DNA of 38,223 nucleotides from Prolixibacteraceae bacterium (GCA_023228025.1 JALOCD010000036.1:1-38223); one strand, 5' to 3'. Counted from the stretch's first letter, positions 25,209 to 34,578 are shown. Numbers and translations: made by a program. The notes: generated from the sequence alone by a model not told the origin.

Positions 25209-25231
25209 TTATAAAATATGTGGTTGATCGA

Positions 25232-26311
25232 TTACAAGCTATTGATAGCATTGAGGTCGTCAAATGCTACTTGCAAGCGGGCAATCAGGGCCTCTTCCCC
25301 TTTTCTTATCCAAATGCGCGGATCGTAAAATTTCTTGTTTGGTTTGTCGGCGCCTTCGGGGTTACCGATCTGGCCTTGAAGATAGTCGTGATTTTTGGCT
25401 TCAAACTGACGAATACCATCCCAGTATGCCCATTGGGTATCTGTGTCGATGTTCATTTTGATGACGCCGTAGCTGATAGCTTCGCGGATCTCCGCATGTG
25501 AAGAACCAGAACCTCCGTGGAAGACAAAATTTACCGGATGTTCGTCCGTTAATCCCAATTTGGCTTTGATGTATTCCTGTGAATTTTTCAGGATAACCGG
25601 CATCAGCTTAACATTTCCGGGTTTGTAAACACCGTGAACATTGCCAAAAGATGCGGCAATGGTAAAATTGGATGAAATTTTGCTCAGCTCTTCGTATGCA
25701 TAGCAAACATCAGCAGGCTGAGTATAGAGCAGACTGTTGTCGACACCACTGTTATCGATACCATCCTCCTCACCACCGGTGATTCCAAGTTCGATTTCAA
25801 GGGTCATGCCCATTTTGCTCATGCGTTCAAGATAGCGTTTGCAAATATCAATATTCTCAATGAGTGGCTCTTCTGAAAGATCCAACATGTGAGAGCTGAA
25901 CAGCGGTTTGCCAGTTTGTGCGAAATGTTTCTCACTTTCATCGAGCAGTCCGTCGATCCAGGGGAGCAATTTCTTGGCGGCATGGTCGGTATGAAGTACC
26001 ACGCGGACACCATAGGCCTCGGCCAATGTATGAATGTGCTTGGCGCCGGCAACGGCCCCAAGTATACCTGCTTTCTGACCTTCCAGTTTCAAACCTTTAC
26101 CGGCATTGAAAATGGCGCCTCCGTTGGAGAATTGAATCATAACGGGAGCATTGGCGATTACCGCAGCCTCCATGATGGCGTTCACAGATGACGAACCCAC
26201 AACGTTGACGGCCGGAATTGCAAAATTATTTGCTTTGGCTACTTTAAAGATGTATTGTAAGTCGGTTCCGGAAACCACCCCCGGCTTTACGACCTCAGCT
26301 ATTCTGTTCAT
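25232..26311 (-). CDS. fbaA: Class IIA fructose-1,6-bisphosphate aldolase
   Basis: The 359-residue length equals that of E. coli FbaA. The enzyme reversibly splits fructose 1,6-bisphosphate into dihydroxyacetone phosphate and glyceraldehyde 3-phosphate in glycolysis and gluconeogenesis, using zinc. HTDHAAKK holds H107, the catalytic D109 and the zinc ligand H110; ELGITGGEEDG near 180 and NFVFHGGSGSS near 260 form the metal and phosphate sites; NIDTDTQWA near 287 is the C-terminal signature. The gene is monocistronic, with its own terminator and a -7 box 27 bases upstream. Confidence 0.95.
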   Translation of the reverse strand: MNRIAEVVKPGVVSGTDLQYIFKVAKANNFAIPAVNVVGSSSVNAIMEAAVIANAPVMIQFSNGGAIFNAGKGLKLEGQKAGILGAVAGAKHIHTLAEAYGVRVVLHTDHAAKKLLPWIDGLLDESEKHFAQTGKPLFSSHMLDLSEEPLIENIDICKRYLERMSKMGMTLEIELGITGGEEDGIDNSGVDNSLLYTQPADVCYAYEELSKISSNFTIAASFGNVHGVYKPGNVKLMPVILKNSQEYIKAKLGLTDEHPVNFVFHGGSGSSHAEIREAISYGVIKMNIDTDTQWAYWDGIRQFEAKNHDYLQGQIGNPEGADKPNKKFYDPRIWIRKGEEALIARLQVAFDDLNAINSL

Positions 26312-26338
26312 AATGAAATGATTTAATTTTTATGAGCA

Positions 26339-26346
26339 CAAAGTTA
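26339..26346 (-). promoter_or_regulatory. -7 box upstream of fbaA
   Basis: Minus-strand TAACTTTG is a perfect TAnnTTTG box 27 bases before the aldolase start. The sequence about 19 bases further upstream is GTTC rather than TTTG. Confidence 0.45.
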
Positions 26347-26486
26347 GGTATTCAATTTGATATTTGAACAGGATGAATATTAAGATTAAGTAAACAAATC
26401 GGCCCATTAACTTCCAGATTGAAAGTGAGGATTCAGATGATTCTGGTTAATGATCCTTTCAAAAACCGATCAGGTAAACGAGACGA

Positions 26487-27176
26487 TTAAGGCTTAACCC
26501 TTCTGTAAATACAGTTCAGGCTTAGGCACAAGGCACAGGGATATTCCCGGTAGGTGACAGATTTACCGATCCCAATCACACCACTGATAGATTTAACCGG
26601 GTTCATCAGGGAGGAAGGGGTGAGCGTGACACCGCATGGCGCGGGTGGAAAAAGTGAAAAGAGGTGGTTCTGATCTGATACCGCCCAGTGGCAATAACCC
26701 GGACTGTACCGGTTTGTTGTTGTTTGGCCCGGAGCCAATTCTTCCCGTATGAATTGATGCATACGGTCACCAACAGCCTCCGTCAGGAATATTCCCACCT
26801 GATCGTAGATATAGCCTTTCGCAGGATCATCCCCCATCAACATGGCAGAGGACTTATCGCTGATGGTCTTGCCTGCAGTGCAAACAAAAAAGAGCAACTT
26901 TTCAGAATGCCTAAGCTCTTTCAGTACCGTTTTCCCTACCAGGAAGGTTGTTCCATCGGCAACCATAGATCCATTTGATGGCTCTAACTTAATGTTATCG
27001 ATTGTCCGGGAACAAGCTTTTATGTCGGTTAGTTGTGAAGCAAAATCCAGCGCTTCACAGAGGTAATCATCAAACGGCGCCGGAACCGGGGATTCCTTAA
27101 AACCCAGGATGGCTCGCAATCCTTGAAGATCAAGCGTTAACTCCTTAAAATCAAAATTATACTCCCTGATGTTCAT
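26487..27176 (-). CDS. Stand-alone MetH activation-domain protein
   Basis: From the ATG at 27176 the protein has 229 residues and corresponds to the C-terminal reactivation domain of cobalamin-dependent methionine synthase. It contains RYSPGYCHWAVSDQ and the following LTPSSLMNPVKSISGVIGIG, the region that contacts S-adenosylmethionine and the B12 loop in MetH (RxSxGYxxCP in E. coli). It ends in a Cys pair (YPCALCLSLNC) that may bind an iron-sulfur cluster or metal (inference). The longer start at 27248 would overlap the preceding gene by about 70 bases. The two genes are one base apart, so they surely form an operon. Its job is presumably to reactivate a corrinoid that has lost its methyl group. 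Confidence 0.8.
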   Translation of the reverse strand: MNIREYNFDFKELTLDLQGLRAILGFKESPVPAPFDDYLCEALDFASQLTDIKACSRTIDNIKLEPSNGSMVADGTTFLVGKTVLKELRHSEKLLFFVCTAGKTISDKSSAMLMGDDPAKGYIYDQVGIFLTEAVGDRMHQFIREELAPGQTTTNRYSPGYCHWAVSDQNHLFSLFPPAPCGVTLTPSSLMNPVKSISGVIGIGKSVTYREYPCALCLSLNCIYRRVKP

Positions 27177-27177
27177 C

Positions 27178-28062
27178 TTACGAAGCCATGACGGCATTCC
27201 TGATTTTACGGATATGCTCAGGTGTGGTACCACAACAGCCTCCAACAATATTGGCCCCGGCAGCGATGATCTCGTCTACCCTTGCTGCCATATCCTCCGG
27301 TGTTTCCGGATAGGTGGTTTTCCCATCCACGAAACAGGGCATACCTGCATTTGCGTGAACCAGCACCGGAATGGTGGCATTGACCCTTCGTATCTCTTTC
27401 ACCATTTCAATCATATCCTCCATGCCATTCCCACAATTGGTCCCAATCAAGTCTGCACCGGCCTCAACGATTGTTTCTGCCATTTCAGTTGGTGAGATTC
27501 CCATCATGGTGCGAAATTCGCCACCGATGATTTTCTGGAAAGTCATGGTACAAAATACTTCACAATTCGTATTTTCTTTGGCTGCTTTTACTGCTATTCG
27601 TGCCTCATCAAGGTCGGTCATGGTTTCGATCATGATGGCATCCACCCCTCCAGCTTCCAACGCTATGGATTGTTCTTTGAAAGCTTCATAAAGGTCACCT
27701 TCTGTCACCTCCCCCATCATCAGCAATTCCCCGGTAGGGCCAACAGAACCAAGGACAAAATGGTCAGATCCGGCAGCCATACGACTAATTTCCGCGGCCG
27801 CTTTGTTGAATTCGTACACCTTATCGCCAAACCCATATTTCTCAAGTTTAAAGCGACTACCGCCAAAACTATTTGTTTCGACGAGGTTGGCACCGGCAGC
27901 TATGTAACTTTTTGCAATATCCAAAACATCATTTGGCCTGGAAATATTCCACGATTCAGGACACTCCCCTGGTTTCAAACCCTTTTGCTGAAGAAATGTG
28001 CCCCATGCGCCATCTGACACCAATATATGCCCGTTTTGTAATGCCGAAATAATCTTTTTCAT
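27178..28062 (-). CDS. Homocysteine S-methyltransferase domain protein (MetH N-terminal type)
   Basis: This 294-residue protein is the zinc-dependent homocysteine S-methyltransferase barrel found at the N terminus of MetH and in betaine/S-methylmethionine methyltransferases. Zinc ligands are C210 (GTNCGNG) and C276/C277 (GGCCGTTPEHI); DGAWGTFLQQ opens the domain. The S-methyl-THF, cobalamin and activation modules of full MetH are missing from this polypeptide, but the activation module is encoded one base downstream. A separate corrinoid protein must exist elsewhere if this is a split methionine synthase; alternatively it acts in another corrinoid methyl transfer. Confidence 0.88.
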   Translation of the reverse strand: MKKIISALQNGHILVSDGAWGTFLQQKGLKPGECPESWNISRPNDVLDIAKSYIAAGANLVETNSFGGSRFKLEKYGFGDKVYEFNKAAAEISRMAAGSDHFVLGSVGPTGELLMMGEVTEGDLYEAFKEQSIALEAGGVDAIMIETMTDLDEARIAVKAAKENTNCEVFCTMTFQKIIGGEFRTMMGISPTEMAETIVEAGADLIGTNCGNGMEDMIEMVKEIRRVNATIPVLVHANAGMPCFVDGKTTYPETPEDMAARVDEIIAAGANIVGGCCGTTPEHIRKIRNAVMAS

Positions 28063-28126
28063 TTTTTGACAATTTGATATTTAATGGTCAAATGGAACCC
28101 CCAATTATTGTGAGCGCCTCTCGTTT

Positions 28127-28134
28127 CAAAGATA
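28127..28134 (-). promoter_or_regulatory. -7 box upstream of the homocysteine methyltransferase
   Basis: Minus-strand TATCTTTG fits TAnnTTTG, with a leader of roughly 60 bases to the start at 28062. No -33 motif is seen at 19-21 bases. Confidence 0.4.
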
Positions 28135-28235
28135 ATCAAAATAAAAATCAACTGTCCGATTCCATTGTTCTAACATCGCTCACCGAATTACTACCTCCTC
28201 CCGGAAAAATCAAAATATTTTTGAAACTTTTTTTA

Positions 28236-28265
28236 TTTGTAACCGTTCTAAATAACATATCTTTT
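28236..28265 (+). promoter_or_regulatory. Possible promoter of the Rieske lipoprotein gene
   Basis: TTTG (28236-28239), 18 bases, then TATCTTTT (28258-28265), one mismatch from TAnnTTTG, 38 bases before the ATG. An alternative box, TATTTTTG, lies further upstream without a -33 motif. Confidence 0.4.
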
Positions 28266-28303
28266 AGATCAGCAATCAAGAACACATCCAAAATCTTACC
28301 ACA

Positions 28304-28756
28304 ATGAAAAGAAACGAATTTTTCTCGGCTATTGGAATTTCTGCCGGCATGATTTTTATGGCACCTGTACTTTCGTCATGCAGTAAAGGCGATACGGACA
28401 CGACTACAAATCCCGGAGGCGGAGGAAACCCAGGAGGAGGCACCGGCGGAGTCGATTTTACGCTCGACCTGACATCACCTACTTACGCGGCGCTTAACAG
28501 CAATGGTGGATCGATTGTCAAAGACAACATCATTGTAGCACGTACCGCTGCAGGAACCTTTGTTGCGCTTACCTCCATCTGTTCCCATCAGCAATATAAT
28601 CCGATTTCATTTGAAAGTGGCAACAACAGGTTTCACTGTCCCAACCATGGCTCCAATTTTGGAATAGATGGTTCGGTTATCAACGGGCCCGCAACATCCG
28701 CCCTGAAAAAATACAACGTACAACTTACCGGCACCAATCTGAGAATTTATTCCTGA
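28304..28756 (+). CDS. Rieske [2Fe-2S] lipoprotein
   Basis: The 150-residue protein has an N-terminal export signal with lipobox LSSCS (C26) and a glycine-rich flexible linker (38-49). The Rieske domain has cluster ligands C93 and H95 (ICSHQQ) and C112 and H115 (CPNHGS). It would hold a [2Fe-2S] cluster on the periplasmic side of a membrane and shuttle electrons. Small stand-alone Rieske lipoproteins are common in Bacteroidota, but their partners are mostly unknown. No cytochrome b or oxygenase gene is adjacent; the next gene, 36 bases on, encodes a VOC protein. The N terminus is reminiscent of a Tat signal but lacks the twin arginine. Confidence 0.9.
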   Translation: MKRNEFFSAIGISAGMIFMAPVLSSCSKGDTDTTTNPGGGGNPGGGTGGVDFTLDLTSPTYAALNSNGGSIVKDNIIVARTAAGTFVALTSICSHQQYNPISFESGNNRFHCPNHGSNFGIDGSVINGPATSALKKYNVQLTGTNLRIYS

Positions 28757-28792
28757 TCACTAATCAATTTATTCACACTTAAACCCAAGAAA

Positions 28793-29176
28793 ATGGAATC
28801 TACTGAGAATGCGCTCAACTGGTTCGAAATTGCGGTAAATGATATCAGCAGGGCAAAAAAATTTTACGAAACGGTTTTTGGAATCGAAATGCACAGCGAT
28901 GACATGATGGGCATGAAGATGGCCGTCTTTGTTACGGATGACAGCACCGGAAAAGTATCCGGGGCATTGGTTCAGAGTGATATGCACAAACCAAGCGCTG
29001 ATGGCGTCACCATCTATCTGAATGGAAATCCTGATTTGGACCTCTCATTGGGAAGGGTGAACGGAGCAGGTGGAAAGGTTTTATTGCCTAAAACCCTTGT
29101 CAATGAAGATGTTGGATATATGGCCTTCTTCATGGATACCGAGGGTAACAAAATAGGTTTGCATTCCCGAAATTAA
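28793..29176 (+). CDS. VOC superfamily (glyoxalase-like) protein
   Basis: The 127-residue single-module protein folds as the beta-alpha-beta-beta-beta pair of the vicinal oxygen chelate superfamily: NWFEIAVNDISRAKKFYETVFG (residues 9-30) and the C-terminal GYMAFFMDTEGNKIGLHS end are typical. Candidate metal or substrate residues include E12 and the C-terminal Glu/His, though the usual His-Glu-His set is incomplete. Members include glyoxalase I, dioxygenases and resistance proteins; the substrate cannot be told. It follows the Rieske gene in what is probably one operon, and a palindromic terminator lies just after it. Confidence 0.8.
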   Translation: MESTENALNWFEIAVNDISRAKKFYETVFGIEMHSDDMMGMKMAVFVTDDSTGKVSGALVQSDMHKPSADGVTIYLNGNPDLDLSLGRVNGAGGKVLLPKTLVNEDVGYMAFFMDTEGNKIGLHSRN

Positions 29177-29180
29177 CAAC

Positions 29181-29213
29181 ATACCTGACAGGTTTTGAAA
29201 ACCTGTCAGGTAT
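29181..29213. terminator. Perfect 33-bp palindrome between convergent genes
   Basis: ATACCTGACAGGTTTT (29181-29196), one base, then its perfect complement (29198-29213). It lies between the VOC gene and xylE, which converge, and can serve as a bidirectional terminator. The sequence resembles a widely dispersed Bacteroidota repeat. Confidence 0.7.
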
Positions 29214-29219
29214 AACTTA

Positions 29220-30602
29220 TTATTTCTTCAACCACATACTCTCCATCTCTTCGAGCGTTTTGCCTTTCGTTTCGGGAACCATCTTCCACACAAACAGAAA
29301 TGATAGCAGACTCATTGCTCCGTAGAACCAATAGGTCACGCCGCCACTAAATTCCATCATGGCAGGGTAAGTAGAGGAGATGAAATAGTTGGCAGCCCAT
29401 TGTGAGGCTACCGCGATGGCGATGGCCCGACCCCTGATTTTGTTCGGAAAGATTTCGGATATCAACACCCAGCATATTGGTCCCCAAGACATCATGAAGG
29501 ATGCAGTGTAGATGATGATGAAAATCAGTGTGCTGATACCGATCACCTTCATAAAGGCAAGAGCGCCAATGGCAAACATGCCGACGGCCATGCCAATTGA
29601 ACCAATCATAAGCAGTATTTTCCTTCCATATTTATCCACGGTAGCGATGGCAATCACGGTAAAGATCACATTTACCAAACCCATGACCACGGTTTGCAGC
29701 ATGGAGGCATCTTTGGCCGCGCCCATGCTTTCAAAGATGCGCGGGGCATAATACAAGGCCACATTGATGCCCACAAACTGTTGAAATACAGAAAGAAGTA
29801 TGCCAATAACTATCACAACCTTACCATAAGCAAAGAGTTTTTCGGAAGAAGCCTCTACCGATTTCTTGATCTCCTGAAGTATCGTTTTTGCTCTCTCTTT
29901 TCCGTTGATCCTTGTCAAAATGTGGAGCGCCTGCTCATCGTGATTGTGCAGGGCCAGATACCGGGGTGTCTCGGGTACGAAAAAGAGCAGAAGTGCAAAA
30001 ATGCCGGATGGTATGGCCGCTGAGGTAAACATCCAGCGCCATCCAATGGTGTTGATCCATTCGAGGGTCTGACCGTGGGCAATGCCATAATTGACGAAAT
30101 AGACCACCAGCATACCGAAAATAATAGCAAACTGGTTGAAAGAAACCAACCGTCCCCTGATCTCTGCCGGAGCGATTTCGCCAATGTACATCGGGCATAC
30201 AGCCGAAGCTATTCCGACTCCGATACCGCCAATGATCCGATAAAAATTGAACATCAACAGCAATCCCATGGTAGGTACCCCTTTGGTAAAGAAGAGGGTT
30301 TCGGGCCAGCCGGATCCAAGGGCAGAGATAAAAAACAGTACGGCCGCGAGCATCAGCGAATTTTTACGTCCTAGTTTAGAGGCTGCCAGACCTGAAACCA
30401 TTCCTCCCAAAATACAGCCAATCAGGGCGCTTGAAATCGTTGCACCGTGTGCCAGTGATCCCAATCCCAGACCATTGATCAAGTAGAGCTGAATCGATTT
30501 TTCGGCTCCTGAAATAACTGCGGTATCATATCCGAACAATAATCCGCCCAGTGTGGCCACCATGGTGATGCCAATCACATATGAAGTGCTGTGTTTCTTC
30601 AT
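29220..30602 (-). CDS. xylE: Sugar porter (MFS), D-xylose/H+ symporter
   Basis: The 460-residue protein is a 12-helix major facilitator of the sugar porter family, as in E. coli XylE. Signatures include GGLLFGYDTAVISGA (helix 1), KLGRKNS (loop 2-3), EIAPAEIRGRLVSFNQ, FVPETPRYL, QQFVGINVALYYAPRIF (helix 7), DKYGRKILL and the C-terminal VPETKGKTLEEME. It should import D-xylose, or possibly arabinose, with protons across the inner membrane. It is the last gene of the xyl cluster, starting four bases after xylA ends. Substrate specificity rests largely on context. Confidence 0.88.
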   Translation of the reverse strand: MKKHSTSYVIGITMVATLGGLLFGYDTAVISGAEKSIQLYLINGLGLGSLAHGATISSALIGCILGGMVSGLAASKLGRKNSLMLAAVLFFISALGSGWPETLFFTKGVPTMGLLLMFNFYRIIGGIGVGIASAVCPMYIGEIAPAEIRGRLVSFNQFAIIFGMLVVYFVNYGIAHGQTLEWINTIGWRWMFTSAAIPSGIFALLLFFVPETPRYLALHNHDEQALHILTRINGKERAKTILQEIKKSVEASSEKLFAYGKVVIVIGILLSVFQQFVGINVALYYAPRIFESMGAAKDASMLQTVVMGLVNVIFTVIAIATVDKYGRKILLMIGSIGMAVGMFAIGALAFMKVIGISTLIFIIIYTASFMMSWGPICWVLISEIFPNKIRGRAIAIAVASQWAANYFISSTYPAMMEFSGGVTYWFYGAMSLLSFLFVWKMVPETKGKTLEEMESMWLKK

Positions 30603-30606
30603 TGAT

Positions 30607-31932
30607 TTAAATGTAGCAGTTAATCAACTGTTCCAGCATCTCTTGCTTACCACTGATCTGTTTTGGTTCACCAACCTCCTTGGCAATGTTATAAAGATCT
30701 GTCAGGTTCAGCTTCCCAGCTTCGTATTGAGCACCGTTGCCTGAGTCGTATGAGGCATAACGGTTGGCCTTCAGTTTCAGATAATCCGAATCTTTCAGCA
30801 ATTTATCGGCAATGACCAACGAACGTGCAAAAACATCCATTCCGCTAATATGGGCAATGAAAATATCCTCAAGATCTGTCGAATTGCGTCGGGTTTTGGC
30901 ATCGAAATTGATTCCGCCATTGGCAAATCCTCCGGCTTGAATAATTTCCAGCATCGCCTCCGTAATCTCATAAATATTGGTTGGAAATTCATCCGTATCC
31001 CATCCGTTTTGGTAATCGCCCTTGTTCGCGTCAATCGAACCAAACATGCCGTTGTCGCGGGCTGTGCGCAGCTCGTGGGCAAATGTGTGTCCGGCCAATG
31101 TAGCATGGTTGACCTCAATGTTCAATCTGAAATCGTTTTCCAGTCCGTGTGCCCTTAGGAAGCCTATGACTGTCTGGGTGTCGAAATCGTATTGGTGTTT
31201 CATTGGCTCCATGGGTTTTGGCTCAATCAGGAAAGTTCCTTTGAATCCCAGTTTGCGGGCATGGTCGCGTGCAGTCGCTAAAAATCTGCCCATGTGCTCC
31301 AACTCTCGTTTGGTATCGGTATTGTGGAGGCTCATGTAGCCTTCACGTCCTCCCCAGAATACATAATTGGTGCCACCAAGCGCGATAGTTGCCTCCATGG
31401 CATTCTTGACCTGAACGGCAGCATTCGTCAATACATTAAAATCAGGGTTGGTTGAAGCGCCGTTCATGTAGCGTGGGTTGGAAAATACATTGGCTGTGCC
31501 CCAAAGCAATTTGGCGCCGGTAGCTTGCTGACGCTCTTTGGCAAAATCGATCATGTTGGCCAGTCGTTTCTCAATTTCAAAAACAGAACCATCCCCAACT
31601 ACGTCGGTATCGTGAAAGCAGTAAAAAGGTGCGCCAATTTTGCTGATAAATTCGAAAGCTGCATCCATGCGCTCTTTGGCCACGGTCATCTTATCCGATG
31701 ATCCGACCCATGGGAAAATATGGGTACCCGGGCCAAACGGATCGCCGCCTTCCCCACAGAAAGTATGCCAATATGCTACTGCAAACCGAAGATACTCTTT
31801 CATGGTTTTGCCCAATACGACCTTGTTGGCATCGTAATATTTGAATGCCATTGGTTTTTTCGATTGTGGACCTTCGTATAGAATCTGGTCAATACCCTTA
31901 AAATACTCTTTGCTTCCTTTAAAAACTGTCAT
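30607..31932 (-). CDS. xylA: Xylose isomerase
   Basis: The 441-residue enzyme interconverts D-xylose and D-xylulose, with two divalent metals, in the cytoplasm. Class II features are visible: WHTFCGEGGDPFG (active-site His near 55), VFWGGREGY, IEPKPMEPMKHQYDFD (metal ligands Glu/Lys), NHATLAGHTFAHEL, and GSIDANKGDYQNGWDTDEFP with the metal-binding Asp residues. Length is normal. It sits between the GH127/GH146 gene and xylE, with xylB further upstream, so xylose released in the periplasm is imported, isomerised and phosphorylated into the pentose phosphate pathway. Confidence 0.97.
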   Translation of the reverse strand: MTVFKGSKEYFKGIDQILYEGPQSKKPMAFKYYDANKVVLGKTMKEYLRFAVAYWHTFCGEGGDPFGPGTHIFPWVGSSDKMTVAKERMDAAFEFISKIGAPFYCFHDTDVVGDGSVFEIEKRLANMIDFAKERQQATGAKLLWGTANVFSNPRYMNGASTNPDFNVLTNAAVQVKNAMEATIALGGTNYVFWGGREGYMSLHNTDTKRELEHMGRFLATARDHARKLGFKGTFLIEPKPMEPMKHQYDFDTQTVIGFLRAHGLENDFRLNIEVNHATLAGHTFAHELRTARDNGMFGSIDANKGDYQNGWDTDEFPTNIYEITEAMLEIIQAGGFANGGINFDAKTRRNSTDLEDIFIAHISGMDVFARSLVIADKLLKDSDYLKLKANRYASYDSGNGAQYEAGKLNLTDLYNIAKEVGEPKQISGKQEMLEQLINCYI

Positions 31933-32021
31933 GTTGTTTCTGTTTTGCCCTTACCGTGAAGGAGTTGAATACTAATTTTTACTTTATATTTAAATTCTGG
32001 GATTTCTAATCTCTACCAACA

Positions 32022-34427
32022 TTATCTCCTGATTATTCTCATTTCCATCAGTCTTGGCATCCTGCCGTCAAAAACGACCTTTACCGAGTCCCTGTTTTTT
32101 GTCAGTTCAGGCGGTATTGGAAAAATGGAGTCAAAAGGAGTTGCAGGATACGAACGACCAGTTTTCGATTGAGCAATCATTGTGGTGTCAATTTTCACTT
32201 TACAGTTCCATGATTCAACAGTGACTCCCCCCATAAATTTGCATGCTAAAGAGACGGCTGAACTGGAAGGCACTTTCATTTTGTAACTTAATCCTTCACT
32301 GGAAGATGCCACCCGCCATGCCATGTCAGTCAAAATACCAGCATTGCCTTTGCCCATATAAGATTTACCTGTCAAAGCGTGTTTTTTCTCCGATTCCTCG
32401 TTACCTACTATTACTTTGTCTATTGTGATATTGTCCAGATCTTTCCCTTTCATTGCCACATTTGAAAGGCTTTGCAGCCAATCCTTCTCTGTCATTTTTT
32501 GCCAGTAAACCGCGTAAGGTCCTGCTTTCAAAGTGAATAAAGGCTCCAGCCTGACCTCCTTGGGCCTGGCAACAGTTGTAACAAACTTCAATGGTTCCCC
32601 GGAAGGTACAAGCCACTGATCAATTGTTTTGTCCCCGGGTACAAGTGCCGGGGCAAAATTATGATAGGTTAAATGATCTGCTGTTTCTTTCTCCAATGCT
32701 CCCGCAAGAAGGATGGGCCCATAGAACAAGGCAATCTTATTTTTTTCATCGGGCATGCTTTCGGTCCTAATATTCATTGGCAAGGCAACTTCCACCAGAT
32801 CGCCGGATCTCCATTTACGGGTTATGGTAAAGTACCCTAAAGAAGAGCCTAATTGCTGAACCTCTCCATTGACCTTTATGGTAACTTGCTTAGCCGCCCA
32901 ATAAGGATTACGGACAAGCAGTGAAAACTCACTTTCTTGGTTGCAGGTCAACTTGAATGAAGTCGAGGCCTCATAAGGGAACCTCGTTTCCTGGGTCAGG
33001 GTGATTCCCTTCTCTTTCCAGTTAAGTTGTGATGCAATAAAAAGATTAACAAGGATATCTGATCCATTGTGGGCATAAATGTATTCGCCATGGCGCATAT
33101 AACAATCTAATCCACTGCACACACAACAACAAAAGTTGTCGTAAAGGTTCATGTATACCCTTTCCGCACCAGGTATCAATGGCAGGAAGTAACTTATTTT
33201 CCCGTCTGATGGATTCTGGGAAGACAAAATATGATTATATAATGTCCTCTCCATATAGTCTGCGTACTCAATCCGGGGTTCAATTTTGTTGAGCAGGGCG
33301 GTAAGCTTGAGCATGTTGTACTCATTGCAATTCTCTTCATTGTAGGGTGTCAGGGTATTGCTCAGGGAATCTTTTGGAGAAAAACGTTCAATATCGCTGT
33401 TTCCTCCAGTGACGTAAGTACGGTGATTAACCACACTCTCCCAGAAGAATTTGGCGCCGTTAAGATCTTCTGGATTGCCGGTAAAAGGATACCTTGCCGC
33501 CAATCCAGACATTTTGGGGAATTGAGTATTGGCATGAATACCCGTAAGAACATCGATGCCTTTGGTCATCGGCACAACCACCTCTTCATCCTGCCATCGT
33601 TTTGACATTTCAAGGTACTTTTTATCACCGGATATCACATACATATCGGAGAGTACCCAGTTCATCCCTCCATACTCCACTTTCATTATCTTCTTCAGCT
33701 CCACATCATTTATTTTCGACATGTGCCGGCTGAGCCAGTCCGCCAGGTTTGTCGCAATTTTATACGCTTTGGGGCTATTACAAATACGGTAGGCGTCAAT
33801 AAGGCCGGAGAAAAGTTTTTCCATAACATAATACGGCTCGCCCTGGCCAATTGACCAATCGTTAAAACCGGAATAATATCCTTCCTTTTCAAGCTTTTCA
33901 AATACTGCTTTTCCTCCCCTGGTGCCCAATAAATATCCATTATTTTTTGACTGACATTCTTCGATTTTATCCAGAAGATAATTAAGGTTACTTAGGTATT
34001 TTTCCTCACCAGTCAGCGCATATAATCTGGATACACCCGACAGGTAAAAAGAGAGGGCCACACCGGGTAATGAGGTTGTCTCCTTGCCCGGATAGGGATT
34101 GGCTTTGGTTTCGAGACCACTCTCCTTACGGAATGGAGCAATCAAACGGTCCAAATCAAGGCTTAACAGGTATTTTGTTTCCGCATCCTGTGAAACTTTG
34201 AAAGGGCCATCAAGCAATCTGACTTCCCCTGTTTTAAAACCATCCGATTTTGAAGGGACTAACTGTTTTGCTTTCGGAACGTACTCCCGTGAATTATTAC
34301 AGGATATCACAAGAAATGCTAAAACAATAGAATAGAGCCCTATTGCTTTGAAGGAAGAAAGAAATGATTTCTGGGATGACTTATGTCGTCTTTCTTCGGT
34401 TTTAAAATAGAACAATTTTGGTTTCAT
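32022..34427 (-). CDS. GH127/GH146 beta-L-arabinofuranosidase-type lipoprotein
   Basis: From the ATG at 34427 the protein has 801 residues, with a lipobox FLVISCNN (C43) that anchors it to the outer or inner membrane; the ATG at 34511 would give an unlikely 28-residue extension. The (alpha/alpha)6 barrel (about 60-480, DUF1680) has the EENCNEYNMLKL block (E365, C367) and the CCCVC cluster (433-437), matching the Glu and zinc-bound cysteines of family 127/146 enzymes, where a Cys is the nucleophile. A beta-sandwich (500-800) follows. It would remove beta-L-arabinofuranose from plant glycans such as arabinogalactan or extensin. Its place between xylB and xylA is unusual and hints at joint pentose control. 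Confidence 0.82.
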   Translation of the reverse strand: MKPKLFYFKTEERRHKSSQKSFLSSFKAIGLYSIVLAFLVISCNNSREYVPKAKQLVPSKSDGFKTGEVRLLDGPFKVSQDAETKYLLSLDLDRLIAPFRKESGLETKANPYPGKETTSLPGVALSFYLSGVSRLYALTGEEKYLSNLNYLLDKIEECQSKNNGYLLGTRGGKAVFEKLEKEGYYSGFNDWSIGQGEPYYVMEKLFSGLIDAYRICNSPKAYKIATNLADWLSRHMSKINDVELKKIMKVEYGGMNWVLSDMYVISGDKKYLEMSKRWQDEEVVVPMTKGIDVLTGIHANTQFPKMSGLAARYPFTGNPEDLNGAKFFWESVVNHRTYVTGGNSDIERFSPKDSLSNTLTPYNEENCNEYNMLKLTALLNKIEPRIEYADYMERTLYNHILSSQNPSDGKISYFLPLIPGAERVYMNLYDNFCCCVCSGLDCYMRHGEYIYAHNGSDILVNLFIASQLNWKEKGITLTQETRFPYEASTSFKLTCNQESEFSLLVRNPYWAAKQVTIKVNGEVQQLGSSLGYFTITRKWRSGDLVEVALPMNIRTESMPDEKNKIALFYGPILLAGALEKETADHLTYHNFAPALVPGDKTIDQWLVPSGEPLKFVTTVARPKEVRLEPLFTLKAGPYAVYWQKMTEKDWLQSLSNVAMKGKDLDNITIDKVIVGNEESEKKHALTGKSYMGKGNAGILTDMAWRVASSSEGLSYKMKVPSSSAVSLACKFMGGVTVESWNCKVKIDTTMIAQSKTGRSYPATPFDSIFPIPPELTKNRDSVKVVFDGRMPRLMEMRIIRR

Positions 34428-34578
34428 TCGACAAAATATTAAATTATAATAAATTGTTAATATGATTATTGTCTTGTAGTTAGCAGATTTTATGGCACTT
34501 CTTTGGATCATTTGAATTGGTTCATCATGTATTGCTGGATTTTGTTTTTCACATGGTTCAGAAATTTAAATATTCGGA

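Larger units (their letters stand above)
24767..25231. other. Spacer with degenerate tandem repeats, no gene
   Basis: No reading frame resembles a protein. The region carries a degenerate tandem array (24860-25137), the fbaA terminator at its right end, and a possible promoter for the OmpA-family gene at its left end (24788-24820). Confidence 0.6.
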
